Shown here piece by piece: positions 12,774 to 25,180 of a stretch of DNA of 64,000 nt. Within the stretch, counting starts at the first letter, position 1. Every line of letters starts with the position of its first letter. Source of the DNA: Protonemura montana (Eukaryota > Arthropoda > Insecta > Plecoptera > Nemouridae); assembly GCA_947568835.1 (NCBI GenBank), contig OX387602.1:21503021-21567020 (forward strand), given 5' to 3'. Below the pieces are notes generated by a model. That model was not told where the DNA came from. It searched no databases and saw only the letters and a program-made list of their open reading frames with translations. Both the position numbers and the translations under genes were made by a program.

Positions 12774-15700
12774 ATGCAGGACCAAGAAGATGTTGATGAC
12801 GGGAGTTCGGAGAGTAAGTTATTAGTGAGTAGCTACGTTCATAACGTGTAAAAGAATTACAGAAATACAATCAATAGTTCAGTTTTTACCTGCTGGCTTT
12901 GGTGATATAACACTATACCTTTGCTAGCAATGATTAATAGCCACTACTATGTAATTGTACGCAGCATGCAATAAATAAATAAATAAACTTGTGCTTTAAG
13001 AATACACTTAAATTTTCAGGCTCACTACTGCTGCCCGGTACACAGAGGAATGGAACTGTGGATCCTAAGTTTAAAGTAAGGGAGTATATTTTTATGAATT
13101 ACTAACTATCGATGCAAATGGCCAGACAGAATCAACCACGTGTAGACAATTTAGAAGGTCTCGCCGGTTTTTAATTTTTTCTTTTAAAGGAATACTATTT
13201 CATATCTTCCAGGCTCTTCCGTATCCCGTTCCAGTATATTTTATTATCGGATACGAATTATTCGAACGTTACTCTCACTATGCAATTCAAAGTGAGTACA
13301 CTGTAATTTCTAAATGGTAAATATGTCGTAATTATTAAAATAATAAGTTTTCTACCCTCTCAAACCATCGCAAGCCTTGTAAAAATGTGTGGACCATTAA
13401 TATTTGAGGCTTGTCTTTTACGTTTACCTCAAAGACTCTTTTAACCTATTGCAGCAATCCTGGTGCTATACATGACCTCGATGCTGGGCTACAGTGAGAG
13501 TGACAGCACTTCAATCTTCCACCTATATATGATGGCAATATACATGTTGCCTGTGATCGGACCAGTGTTAGCAGACACTTGGATTGGCAACTTCAAAACC
13601 GTCTTCTACTTTTCCCTCGTCTACTTGATCGGCAACGTACTCATTACGCTTGGTTCGGCATCCAACTTTCTGCACATTGATGCCAAGTTAGTGTTTACTA
13701 ACACTGCTGGACTGCAGAAACTAAAAAGATTCCAAATTTTCAATCGTATGTTTTAAAGCAAACTAAACAACCCCTTCATTGCCATGATATTGTTTATATG
13801 TTTTAGTTATTTTTCCGCTAACAGAAAAGAGAAAAAATTTGAATTTGTTTTTGAAAACACTTCAAAATAGGATTGGTAAATAATTCAATCTTTTTTCTGG
13901 TCAATGCAATTCCATCCATGAGAAGAAAGTGGTTAGCGGCTAAAGTGCTCTATTCGGTAACCACAAAATCAAATGTTTACTCAAGTGTACCAATTGTGTT
14001 ATATTGAGTAAGTTGAATCTACCTATAACTCCCAGCCCCAATAAAAGTATTCCTCTCTTCCCCACACACAAATTGATACTAGACAAAAATGATCTAAAGC
14101 CAAATTTCTTTTTACAGATGGACAGTTTTTGCTGGATTGTTCTTGAATTCTATCGGTACAGGAGTGCTGAAGCCGTGCATATCCACGTTTGGTGGAGAAC
14201 AGTTCCAGCTTCCAGAGCAACAAGGCCACTTGGACCGGTTCTTCTCGATCTTTATCTTTGCCATCAACGTGAGCAGCCTACTGGCCATGTTCCTCAGCCC
14301 TGTCCTTCGCCACGATGTCACCTGCCTCGGGGAGACCAGTTGCTATCCACTGGCCTATGGAACTTCGGTGGTTACCATGTTCCTTGCCATTGGCAAGTGA
14401 TTAAAGCGTAATTAACTAAAGTTTAAGACTCAGCTCTTGCCACACCAATCACTTAACCCTAGGTTACAAGGACATTTTATTTGTAAGGAAGGCAAAAATG
14501 TATAATCGGTGACCTACAAAAGACTTTCAATAGTTTGACCAACCCCTAAAAAATACAGATAGCCAAATATTCAATAGGCCGTATAAAATGGGGAATATGA
14601 CCGAAAGCAACCCGAGGAAATGAAGGCCGAGGACTGATATGAAAAAAGACAGCAACAGCTGTCTAAGCATGTTTTATAATAATTGGCCAACCAATCCAAA
14701 CATTAATTAGAGCTTTTTTTGTTGCAGTCATCTTTGTGGTTGGGTACAAAACCTACAAGCACAAAGTACCAGAAGGAAATGTTTTGGTGGAAGTTTCCAA
14801 GTGCATGTGGGTGAGTTTTTTTGTTGCAAATAAACACAGTTTTCTGCAAAAAAATTGCACTTCAAATGACTGATTGCATGTTACATTTTGATAGTATGCT
14901 GCCCGTGCGAAGCGGTGCGAGCCAAAAGCACACTGGCTTGACAAGGCCGACGACAAGTTTAGCTTGGAAACAATTCAAGAAATCAAGTCCACGCTACGGG
15001 TGATGGTCTTGTTCTTTCCGCTGCCAGTCTACTGGGCACTGTTGCAGCAGCTGGTAAGAAAAAAAATATATTATGATCTTTATTTAAAGAATTATATAAG
15101 AAAATATTGCATGAGACAGGAAAATAACTGATCTGGGTGCCCAACACACTATTTTTGATGGATTTTTTCGTTCCCAGGGAAAATGATTTGAATTTCTGTA
15201 ACAGACCACAATCCATAGAGAATAGACTACCGGGCATCTGAACTATAGCAATTCCATTACAGGCATCCAGATGGACTCTCCAAGCTTCGGAAATGAATGG
15301 TGAAATGGGTAAGCTTCTTCAGCTTTTTCTTAACATAGCATCGTGCATATTTCTGCATGCTGCTAGCTCAACGCATGAATATACTTGGTAAAGTGAAAAA
15401 TGTGAAGGCAACGTTCAACATTGCAGGTTTCTACACCATCAAGCCAGAGCAGGTTCAGATGGTGAATTCGCTGCTAAACCTTGCGTTCATACCGTTATTT
15501 GACGTTGCCATCTACCCACTGCTAGCTAAGTGCCGACTGCTACGAACGCCGCTGCAGAAACTTGGCACCGGGATGTTGATTGCTGCAATCGCATTTCTTC
15601 TCTCTGCACTCGTCGAGTTCAAGCTGGAGGCAGGTTCATGTTCCAAACTCGCTTTCAATTGTATTGTATTGTATTTAATTAGCTGTCTATTAGTATTCAT

Positions 15701-18700
15701 CTAGTAGTCACTAGTATTCAATATCTCTCGATTAATAATCTTTGTTATAAAATTCATCTAAATTATAAAATTCTCCTTGGAGAAGGAAGATCTTTAGGTT
15801 TTTCTTGAAAGCATCCCTGCTTGCAATGCATTTAATTTGTAGTGGAAGGCTTTTCATGATTTTACTCCAATATTGAGCAGGACACAAACCATCCATGACA
15901 CAATGCCGATGATGTCCTATCTGTAGTTTTCCTGCTCCTCTTGTTTCATATGAGTGAGTGTCACATCTTTTTAGAAATAATTCAGCATTGTCTCTGACAA
16001 ACAGTGCGACAGCCAGGATGTGCAAACTGGGTAACGTTAATATAGACAGTTGCTTAAACTTCCCTCTATATTAATCTATTTTTCGAAGGGACAGCATATT
16101 ACATATTGCTCTCTTTTGCACTATGAAGACTCGCCTGGCTCCTGGTGACGCTCCCCAAAAAGCTACACCATAGTTCAGAACAGTTTTAAAGTTGCAAAGC
16201 TAAAGTTGTTTTTCTAGTCTCCAAATGCCTTTGCATGAACCTGGTGTGGGCATTTCTGGTGTAATTACCATATTTCCCTGGTGTTACATAGACACAAGGG
16301 AAATATTTCAAATATCCCAAATATTCTAGTAATTTAGCGATATAAAAGAGATCTTTGTTTCTAGAGTACTTATGCCGTGGTTCCCGGCCCCCACGAGGCT
16401 CAACTTCGGTTGCTAAATACCTTCAACTGTTCTCTCGAAGTGTGGCTTGAACTGACTCCTGGTAACAATACTGCTGTTAAAATTGAAGCTCTGGGAATGG
16501 CTAAAATGCTACACATACCAACTAGTGAGGATGAGGTAAATTCATAACATGCATAACATTTACAAAACTTAACATACATCTTGTTCACTAGCAAATATAT
16601 TTATTAATTATTACTAGAACTGAGTGTGTTATTAAATTTTGTTTAAATCCTCAGAAAAACTTCAGAAAACATTTGTTTTCTTTGAACCTCATTGGTAAAT
16701 AATCTGTACATTTTCTTCCCAACACATAGTTGATTGTCAATGCCAGTGCCAACATAAAACCTTCGACATTATGTGGGAACTTCACCGCATGGTCAGGGAC
16801 AATAGCCATATCTCAGCACAATGCAGTTACATACTTGATTTCAGTCAATAACAGTTCTAAACAAGAAATGATTGTAAGGAGAGCTCTACCTTATGATGAT
16901 GTGCGTAAATCTTTTAGTGGGAGACCAAAAATCAGGTAAAAAAAGCTTCCAACTAACGCAACATATCTGATATCAAGTAGCTCGTTCACGCTTGAGTATA
17001 GTTGAAAGACTTGCCACCTTGTTTCCAGAATACTTCTTGGAACTTTAAGCAACGAAACTTCAAAAGTTTCTTTAGTAGACACAACTGACGGTGACAAAGA
17101 ACAGGATTTTTTCCTGCCAGCCAAGAAACCCGGTACAAACTTTACAGAAATCGACTCGTCAAGGTATGAAAGTGGCATTATTGAAATCAGTTTGTCTCTC
17201 TTTCTAAAATTATTCTTTTCTTGCAAAGGTAACAAAATCCTCTATAATTTCCAATCCAATTAAACGTTTCCTTCCAGCTATTTTGTGGTGCACGATAATA
17301 TCACCAGGACAGAGATGACAGTAAATGACGGCGGTGTCTACGTACTTATGATAATAAATCAAGCATCTGGTAATGGGGTAAGTTCAATTTTTTGGAGATA
17401 AATTTAAAGCAGATTGCTTAATTCTCTGAATAATTTTTCTGCCAACGTACTAAAAACGGCTAGAAGATGCACAGATTAATACCTACTTTTATGTGTTAAT
17501 CTCATTCTCAACTCATTACAGAATCTATTGACACTTGTGCACAACATCTTTGAATTATTAGTTTTTAGCTTATGAGATTGTATCACCAACAGACGTGGAG
17601 CCTCTTCACCGTGACAGCTCCCAACAGCGTTGCGTTATACTGGTCGATGCCGCAGCATGTGCTGCTTACCATGTCCGAAGTAATGGTCTCCATCACAGGC
17701 CTTGCCTTTGCTTTCACACAGGTAGGTGTGAACTCACCTATTTTACTTTAAAGTGCTGAACAGTTGTCACCCTTGGTTGTGAGAGATGGCTTCACTGGAA
17801 GTCATATTGAATTAATTTTTAAATTATTCCATAAATTACCAGAGCACTTTTACTTTATCGACTCTAGAGCACTTTATCGGTCTATCTGTCAATTGGGCGA
17901 ATGCCAGAAGGACGGTAGGTCGATCTCTAGGACATCATCAAAGAAAATATATCAGAATTGAAATTGCTTGGTACTTTTAGTTATATTGTTCAGCCACGCT
18001 ACTCAGCAATGCCAGTTTGTATTGTCATGGAGTGGTATTGTCTTGAGTTAAGCTTATTACGTTGTGTAATGTTACCATTTAGGCTCCTGATCGTATGAAG
18101 ACCGTGCTGGCGGCAGCCTGGCTCATGACGGTCTCCTTCGGCAACATAATCGTCATTGCAGTGGCTGAGGGCAACAAATTTGTCAGTCAGGTAAAACTCA
18201 GTGGCCCTGAATTTTTCAGTCACCCGAATCCATGAACGAATAGGAAAGTAAGGTAAAAAGGAGATTCCATCTCTTAGGCATATTAATCTCTTTCCTTTAG
18301 TGCATGCAAACAGTTTTGAAAGGGGCTGAGATGTAAGATTGATGGTAGAGGGAAGGGCAAAACTATCCAGAAAATGCCAGTAATGAAAAACAAAATGGGA
18401 AACATAGTCCCATAGTATCTCCTAGGGCTGAATTCACGGACTCAGCTTAAAACACTCTTAAATTACTTTTAGGGGTGCCTTTAACCGGCATTGTAAGTTG
18501 TGTTAAAATACTGATACTTCGAATATTGCTAACCGCCGATTAAGCTAGATTTAAACGGCATTGGTGTAATCGGCTCTTACTTAAATGAAATGTGAAGAAA
18601 ATGTATTCTTACATATTGAGAAAGGTATCTGGAACTGCACAGATGTTGCTTAACAGGCTTTCAAGTTTTTTTCACTTTCAGGCATACGAGTACCTGCTCT

Positions 18701-18858
18701 TTGCCGGACTCATGATAGTAGCGCTTCTGCTTTTCACTGTGGCGGCAATGCGCTACACTTATGTCAAAACCCCTCATTCCGAAGCTGCTAGCATTACTGC
18801 ATCTGAGGGTGCAGATCAGAATGGATACAAGACATTTCAAGATCACATTGACAGCTGA
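12774..18858 (+). CDS. SLC15-type proton-coupled oligopeptide transporter (POT family)
   Basis: Plasma-membrane H+/di- and tripeptide symporter of the PepT type. Sixteen exons join in frame to 732 aa: 12774-12813, 13020-13075, 13213-13291, 13455-13686, 14118-14392, 14728-14810, 14895-15053, 15263-15308, 15427-15629, 16365-16535, 16730-16935, 17029-17163, 17278-17377, 17593-17721, 18083-18190, 18682-18858. Visible motifs: the ExxER proton-coupling motif (ELFER) in TM1, a TM2 histidine in IFHLYMM, GTGVLKPCISTFGG, and FFSIFIFAINVSSL. In that last motif the usual INxGSL glycine is serine. HWLD follows TM6. Exons 10-13 form the large extracellular loop between TM9 and TM10, rich in N-x-S/T. Two introns appear to use GC-AG borders (donors at 14393 and 15630). 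Length is close to human PepT1 (about 708 aa). The family call is secure; the exact substrate is not. Confidence 0.93.
15656..16200 (-). mobile_element. Degraded 3' end of a non-LTR retrotransposon in an SLC15 intron
   Basis: Minus-strand translation gives the C-terminal part of a LINE ORF2, broken by stops and frame changes: YGVAFWGASPGARRVF, VQKRAICNML, ILTLPSLHILAVALF, HSYETRG, and LPLQIKCIASRDAFKKNLK. These match the post-RT region of jockey/CR1-type elements and resemble the same region of the element at the window end (YGVALWGNS, LQKRALRIL, ILTLPCLYI). The 3' end on the minus strand has an (AATAC)-like repeat near 15656-15680, consistent with target-primed insertion. RT and endonuclease domains are missing. 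Confidence 0.75.
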
Positions 18859-19398
18859 TTAAAAGCAATAAGTGTGATACCGTTGAGTGTACAAACGGTA
18901 CTATTGTTTTATTCGATATTTTACCTAAAAAATGCCTGCGGCTGTGTGTTTATTGGTCTATTCCTTTCGGCAAGCACTCACTGATACCCACCACGATATT
19001 GTCATTGTAAGTTATTTTAAAAAGCTTGTTCATTTTATGGGATTATGCCTATGCTAGGTATGTAATATAAAACTGATTGATGCCTGGGGGCGTTATACAA
19101 GTTACAGCAGCAAAGTCCTATTCATCCTTTATACTCTCCTGATGCAAACTAGGATCAAATTTTCATTACAAATGGCCTGCTACAAATGGGTCGCCTAATT
19201 AGCAAGCACCTTGTTCAAGAGCAAACTAAAAACCATACTAATTGCTGCCGAGTGTTTCTCTTGTGAGGAATTTAAAGCAATCATTTATCCCAAAGCTTAA
19301 CTTTCTATATCTTCTACTATACATTTACTACATTATTTATATACACCAGTGGGGTAACTAGGTATTCCTGGGTCTTATTCTTCGGTCTTTAATAACAA
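18859..19398. other. Downstream of the peptide transporter, no gene seen
   Basis: AT-rich DNA holding the 3' UTR of the transporter. An AATAAG hexamer lies about 10 bp after the stop codon, but I see no convincing canonical signal. The Helitron-like array starts at its right edge. Confidence 0.4.
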
Positions 19399-22300
19399 CT
19401 AGCAGAACCCGATGCCTAACGGCACCTTAAGATTTTGAGGGATTGTGCATTTTGGTTTTAATGTAAAGCCTCTAATGGGACCACAACCAAAAGTACCCCC
19501 ATTTATTTTATTTGAAATTTGCCGCTTATTTCACTTGGGGTCACTGCATTGTGGAAACTCTGTGAATTCCAAAGTGACCACGATGACAATTTCGAAAACA
19601 AACGAAGTTGGCTGTCAAAAGATTTCCGTGTATGATTTCTTGAAATATTTTTTAGAGAGTGAAACTTGTGAAATACCTTTTAGAATCTGGGCTTACCAAT
19701 CTTGCTAGCCAAGACACCAACAATATTTCAGTTCTGTCATTTATTTCCCTTCAGTTCCAGAGATTTTGAAAAGAATTTGACATTGACGTTGACATTGACA
19801 TTGACGTTTGAATATCCTGAATGCACTGCCGCAAAGATAAGTTTAAGAATTCGTTCACCCTGCAGTGGTCAAAAAACCAAACAAATGAATGCATCTGTCA
19901 AACTTTTTGCAAAATTATTTCTATTTCACTTAAAACGAACGTAAATAACAGCGTTTGTGCTCAATTTCTTCAATAACTTTCATAGGCATGTATAAACAGT
20001 ATTACCAAACTGCTGCAGGTCATTTAAAGGCAAGTTTTGAATGAAATAAAAATCGAACTGTGAGACATGGCTCCAATTTTCCTAGGCAGGAAATTTCAAA
20101 CACAATTATCAATATTTCACCAAAAAAACGCTTTCAAATCACCCTCAAAGTGTCACAATAGGATAGAGATTTTAATTTTGAACAATTATAACCCAATTGC
20201 ACACGTTTTTAACCAAATTTCGCAATTTAAATCAACATGTACAGAAAAATGTTACCCCAGCTGGTCGGTCGCCAGATACAAACTAAAAAGTTGAACATCG
20301 CAGATTTAAGGCTTTTATATAAGGTTAACTAGCAGAACCCGATGCCTAACGGCACCTTAAGATTTTGAGGGAGTGGGCATTTTGATTTATATTTTACTTG
20401 ACTTGAAGCATATTTTAAAAAGTTTTCGAAATTTGTCAGATGCCGTTCCAAAAGTTTTAAATAGGGCCACAACCTAAAGTGCCAAACAACACCTAACAAT
20501 ATTGTTAAATACCATACAATTCCATAAAATACCATAGAATACCATAGAACTCCATAGAATACCATAGAATACCATATAACTCAATAGAATTTCATAGAAT
20601 ATCATAGAACTCCAAAGAATACCATAGAATACCAAACAATATCATAGAATACCAAAGAACTCCATAGAATACCATAGAATACCATAGAATACCATAGAAT
20701 ACCATAGAATACTAAATAATATCATCGACTACCATAGAACTCCATAGAATACCAAAGAATACCAAACAAAATCATAGAATACCAAAGAACTCCAAAGAAT
20801 ACCATAGAACTCCATAGAATACCATACAATATCATAGAATACAAAAAAAATATCATAGAATACCCTAGAACTCACTAGAATATCATAAAATACCGAACAA
20901 TGTCATAGAATACCATAGAATACCATAGAATACCATATAATATCATAGAATACCAAAAAATATAATAGAGTACCATAGAACTCAATAGAATACCATAGAA
21001 TACCATAGAATACCAAACAATATCATAGAATACCATAGATCACCAAACAATACCATAGAATACCATAAAATACCAAACAATATCATAGAATACCATAGAA
21101 CTCAATAGAATATCATAAAATACCAAACAATGCCATAGAATACCATAGAATACCATAGAATACCATAGAATACCATAGAATACCATACAATACCATACAT
21201 TACCATACAATATCATAGAATACCAAAAAATATAATAGAGTACCATAGAATTCCATAGAATACCATAGTACACGATAGAATACCATAGAATACCATAGAA
21301 TACCATAGAATATCAAACAATATCATAGAATACCATAGAATACCATAGAATACAATAGAACTCCATAGAATACCATAGAATACCATAGAATACCATAGAA
21401 TACCATACAATATCATAGAATACCAAAAAATATCATAGAATACCATAGAACTCCATAGAATACCATAGAATACCATGGAACTCCATAGAATACCATAGAA
21501 TACCATACAATATCATAGAATACCAAACAATATCATAGAATACCATAGAACTCCATAGAATACCATAGAATACCATAGAATACCATAGAATACCATAGAA
21601 TACCATAAAATACCATAGAATACCATAGAATACCAAACTATATCATAGAATACCATAGAACTCCATAGAATACCATAGAATACCTTGGAATACCATAGTT
21701 TACCATAGAATACCATAGAATACTATAGAATACCATAGAATACCATAGAATACCATAGAATATCATAGAATACCATAGAATACCATAGAATACCATAGAA
21801 CTCCATAGAATACCATAGAATACCATAGAATAACATAGACTACCATGTAACACCATAAAGTACTATACAATATTAAACACTTCCATAGAAAACCGTATTA
21901 AACTTAGATTGCTTATTTGGATTAGATTTGATAAAACTGCACTCCGTCATTAATGACGTTTTGAATTTAAATACCTGTTGAATAATCACGGCATCCTCGA
22001 AAATAAAATAAGTATCCACGGCGTCCTGATTCGATGAAAGATATCTGTCAAATGTTTATCTTTGATCTGTCAATGTCACTTTAAATCTAGTTTTGGCAAA
22101 ATTATCAATAAAAAACTAATCAAGTGTGTTTTGTTTGTTTAAAAACCCTATTTAATGTGTAAAAGACCTGCAAAGAAAGTTAGGATTGTTATTGATTTAC
22201 ATATTTGTCACAAATATCATTGATGGCTTGGAATCAACTGTGTGATCTTGTCTAGGCTGGGGATGGAGAAAAATCGTCGTATTTTAAGAAATTTCTTGTC

Positions 22301-25180
22301 TTTCGTATACTATTTACAATAAATATCTTTAAATATGTTTACAAAAGATTCCAATAGTTGTGTTAATAGATTGTTTAACTTTCCAAACCTTTTTGACGTG
22401 TAAATAACCTCCACAAGAATGCCACGGGCTTGTCAAGTGGCTATTTTTCATCTTGCTAGCCAAGACACCAACAATATTTTTGATACTTTACTATAATAAT
22501 GCTCTTTAAAATCACCGTGAAAAAGACGTAGTTGGATTAAATCCTGAATAAAGAACCAAAATAAGCCAATTTCACACGTTTTTCCTTCAGTTCTAGAGAT
22601 TTTGAAAAGAATTTGACATTGACGTTGACATTGACATTGACGTTTGAATATCCTGAATGCACTGCCGCAAAGATAAGTTTAAGAATTCGTTCACCCTGCA
22701 GTGGTCAAAAAACCAAACAAATGAATGCATCTGTCAAACTTTTTGCAAAATTATTTCTATTTCACTTAAAACGAACGTAAATAACAGCGTTTGTGCTCAA
22801 TTTCTTCAATAACTTTCATAGGCATGCATAAACAGTATTACCAAACTGCTGCGGGTGAGTAAAAGGCAAGTTTTGAATGAAATAAAAATCGAACTGTGAG
22901 ACATGGCTCCAATTTTCCTAGGCAGGAAATTTCAAACACAATTATCAATATTTCACCAAAAAAACGCTTTCAAATCACCCTCAAAGTGTCACAATAGGAT
23001 AGAGATTTTAATTTTGAACAATTATAACCCAATTGCACACGTTTTTAACCAAATTTCGCAATTTAAATCAACATGTACAGAAAAATGTTACCCCAGCTGG
23101 TCAGCTGGTCAGCTGGTCAGATACAAACTAAAAAGTTGAACATCGCAATTTAAGGCTTTTATATAAGGTTAACTAGCAGAACCCGATGCCTAACGGCACC
23201 TTATTATTTTGAGGGAGTGGGCATTTTGGTTTAAATGTAAAGGCTCTAATGGGACCTTAACCAAAAGTACCCCCATTTATTTTATTTGAAATTTGCCGCT
23301 TATTTCACTCTGGGTCACTGCATTGAGGAAACTCTGTGAATTCCAAAGTGACCACGATGACAATTTCGAAAACAAACGACGTTGGCTGTCAAAAGATTTC
23401 CGTGAAATATATCTTAGAGAGTGAAACTTGTGAAATACCTTTTACATCTCCACCAGATCTGACTAAAAACCTGTTAAATGAACGGATAAGCACTTAAAAT
23501 TGACAAAATTTAAGTTTCTTCGGTAATTAAGTTGTTTGACATTGTTTGAGAACTGTCAAAACCTTTCCTTGCCAGCCAGTTTTAAATAAAATTTATAATG
23601 AAAATCCCATCAAATCAGCATAGAAATGTTGCGTTGGGTCGTGCTCTGAAGTCATGTAAGATTTAAAATTATTCCCAGCAATGTTTGATTGATTTCTAAA
23701 AAGTATTTGATGTTCTAATCCTTTTTGACGTTTAAATATCCTGAATGCACTGCCGAAAAGATAAGTTTAAGAATTCGTTCACCCTGCAGTGGTCAAAAAA
23801 CCAAACAAATGAATGCATCTGTCACTCTTTTTGCAAAATTATTTCTATTTCACTTAAAACGAACGTAAATAACAGCGTTTGTGCTCAATTTCTTCAATAA
23901 CTTTCATAGGCATGCATAAACAGTATTACCAAACTGCTGCGGGTGAGTAAAAGGCAAGTTTTGAATGAAATAAAAATCGAACTGTGAGACATGGCTCCAA
24001 TTTTCCTAGGCAGGAAATTTCAAACACAATTATCAATATTTCACCAAAAAAACGCTTTCAAATCACCCTCAAAGTGTCACAATAGGATAGAGATTTTAAT
24101 TTTGAACAATTATAACCCAATTGCACACGTTTTTAACCAAATTTCGCAATTTAAATCAACATGTACAGAAAAATGTTACCCCAGCTGGTCAGCTGGTCAG
24201 CTGGTCAGATACAAACTAAAAAGTTGAACATCGCAATTTAAGGCTTTTATATAAGGTTAACTAGCAGAACCCGATGCCTAACGGCACCTTAAGATATTGA
24301 GGGAGTGGGCATTTTTGTTTAAATGTAGAGCCTCTAATGGGACCACAACCAAAAGAACCCCCGTTTATTTTTTTTGAATTTTTCCCCTTATGTAACTTGG
24401 GGTCACTGCATTGTGGAAACTCTGTGAATATCAAAGTGACCACGATGACAATTTCGAAAACAAACGAAGTTGGCTGTCAAAAGATTTCCGTGTATGATTT
24501 CTTGAAATATTTTTTAGAGAGTAAAACTTGTGAAATACCTTTTAGAATCTGGGCTTACCAATCTTGCTAGCCAAGACACCAACAATATTTCAGTTCTGTC
24601 ATTTATTTCCCTTCAGTTCTAGAGATTTTGAAAAGAATTTGACATTGACATTGACATTGACGTTTGAATATCCTGAATGCACTGCCGCAAAGATAAGTTT
24701 AAGAATTCGTTCACCCTGCAGTGGTCAAAAAACCAAACAAATGAATGCATCTGTCAAACTTTTTGCAAAATTATTTCTATTTCACGTAAAACGAACGTAA
24801 ATAACAGCGTTTGTGCTCAATTTCTTCAATAACTTTCATAGGCATGCATAAACAGTATTACCAAACTGCTGCAGGTCATTTAAAGGCAAGTTTTGAATGA
24901 AATAAAAATCGAACTGTGAGACATGGCTCCAATTTTCCTAGGCAGGAAATTTCAAACACAATTATCAATATTTCACCAAAAAAACGCTTTCAAATCACCC
25001 TCAAAGTGTCACAATAGGATAGAGATTTCAATTTTGAACAATTATAACCCAATTGCACACGTTTTTAACCAAATTTCGCAATTTAAATCAACATGTACAG
25101 AAAAATGTTACCCCAGCTGGTCGCCAGATACAAACTAAAAAGTTGAACATCGCAAAATTAAGGCTTTTATATAAGGTTAA
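19399..25180 (-). mobile_element. Tandem array of four non-autonomous Helitron-like units
   Basis: Four units run head to tail: 19399-20328 (930 bp), 20329-23172 (2.8 kb), 23173-24260 (1.1 kb) and 24261-25180 (920 bp). Each unit begins on the + strand with CTAGCAGAACCCGATGCC and ends with TTTTATATAAGGTTAA, directly abutting the next. Read on the minus strand, each ends with a small hairpin (GGTGCC-GTTA-GGCATC), then GGGTTCTG, then CTAG. This is the Helitron 3' layout of a hairpin about 10 nt before CTRR. No Rep/helicase ORF is present. A conserved 66-78 codon open frame recurs in every unit but looks non-coding. Units 1, 2 and 4 also hold short TTGACA/TTGACG microsatellites. Unit 2 contains the decamer satellite. 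The Helitron assignment is an inference from the ends. Confidence 0.65.
20515..21895. repeat. Decamer satellite (TACCATAGAA)n, about 1.4 kb
   Basis: Roughly 135 degenerate copies of the 10-bp unit TACCATAGAA, with variants such as CTCCATAGAA, TATCATAGAA and TACCAAACAA. It lies inside unit 2 of the Helitron-like array. The minus strand is free of stops in all frames. Because 10 is not a multiple of 3, each frame encodes the same cyclic peptide (MVFYGILWYS). The long minus-strand open frames here are therefore an artefact of the repeat, not genes. Confidence 0.95.

Noticed and set aside
14004..14411. 135-codon + ORF overlapping the transporter
   Set aside because: It is an out-of-frame shadow of SLC15 exon 5 and its flanks.
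20329..21856. Five long overlapping minus-strand ORFs rich in MVFYGILWYS
   Set aside because: They are translations of the 10-bp satellite; any frame gives the same peptide. No start context, splice sites or family.
20067..25138. Repeated 66-78 codon ORF (MAPIFLGRKFQTQ...) in each array unit
   Set aside because: Identity follows from the tandem DNA repeat at the nucleotide level. No domain and no sign of coding constraint.
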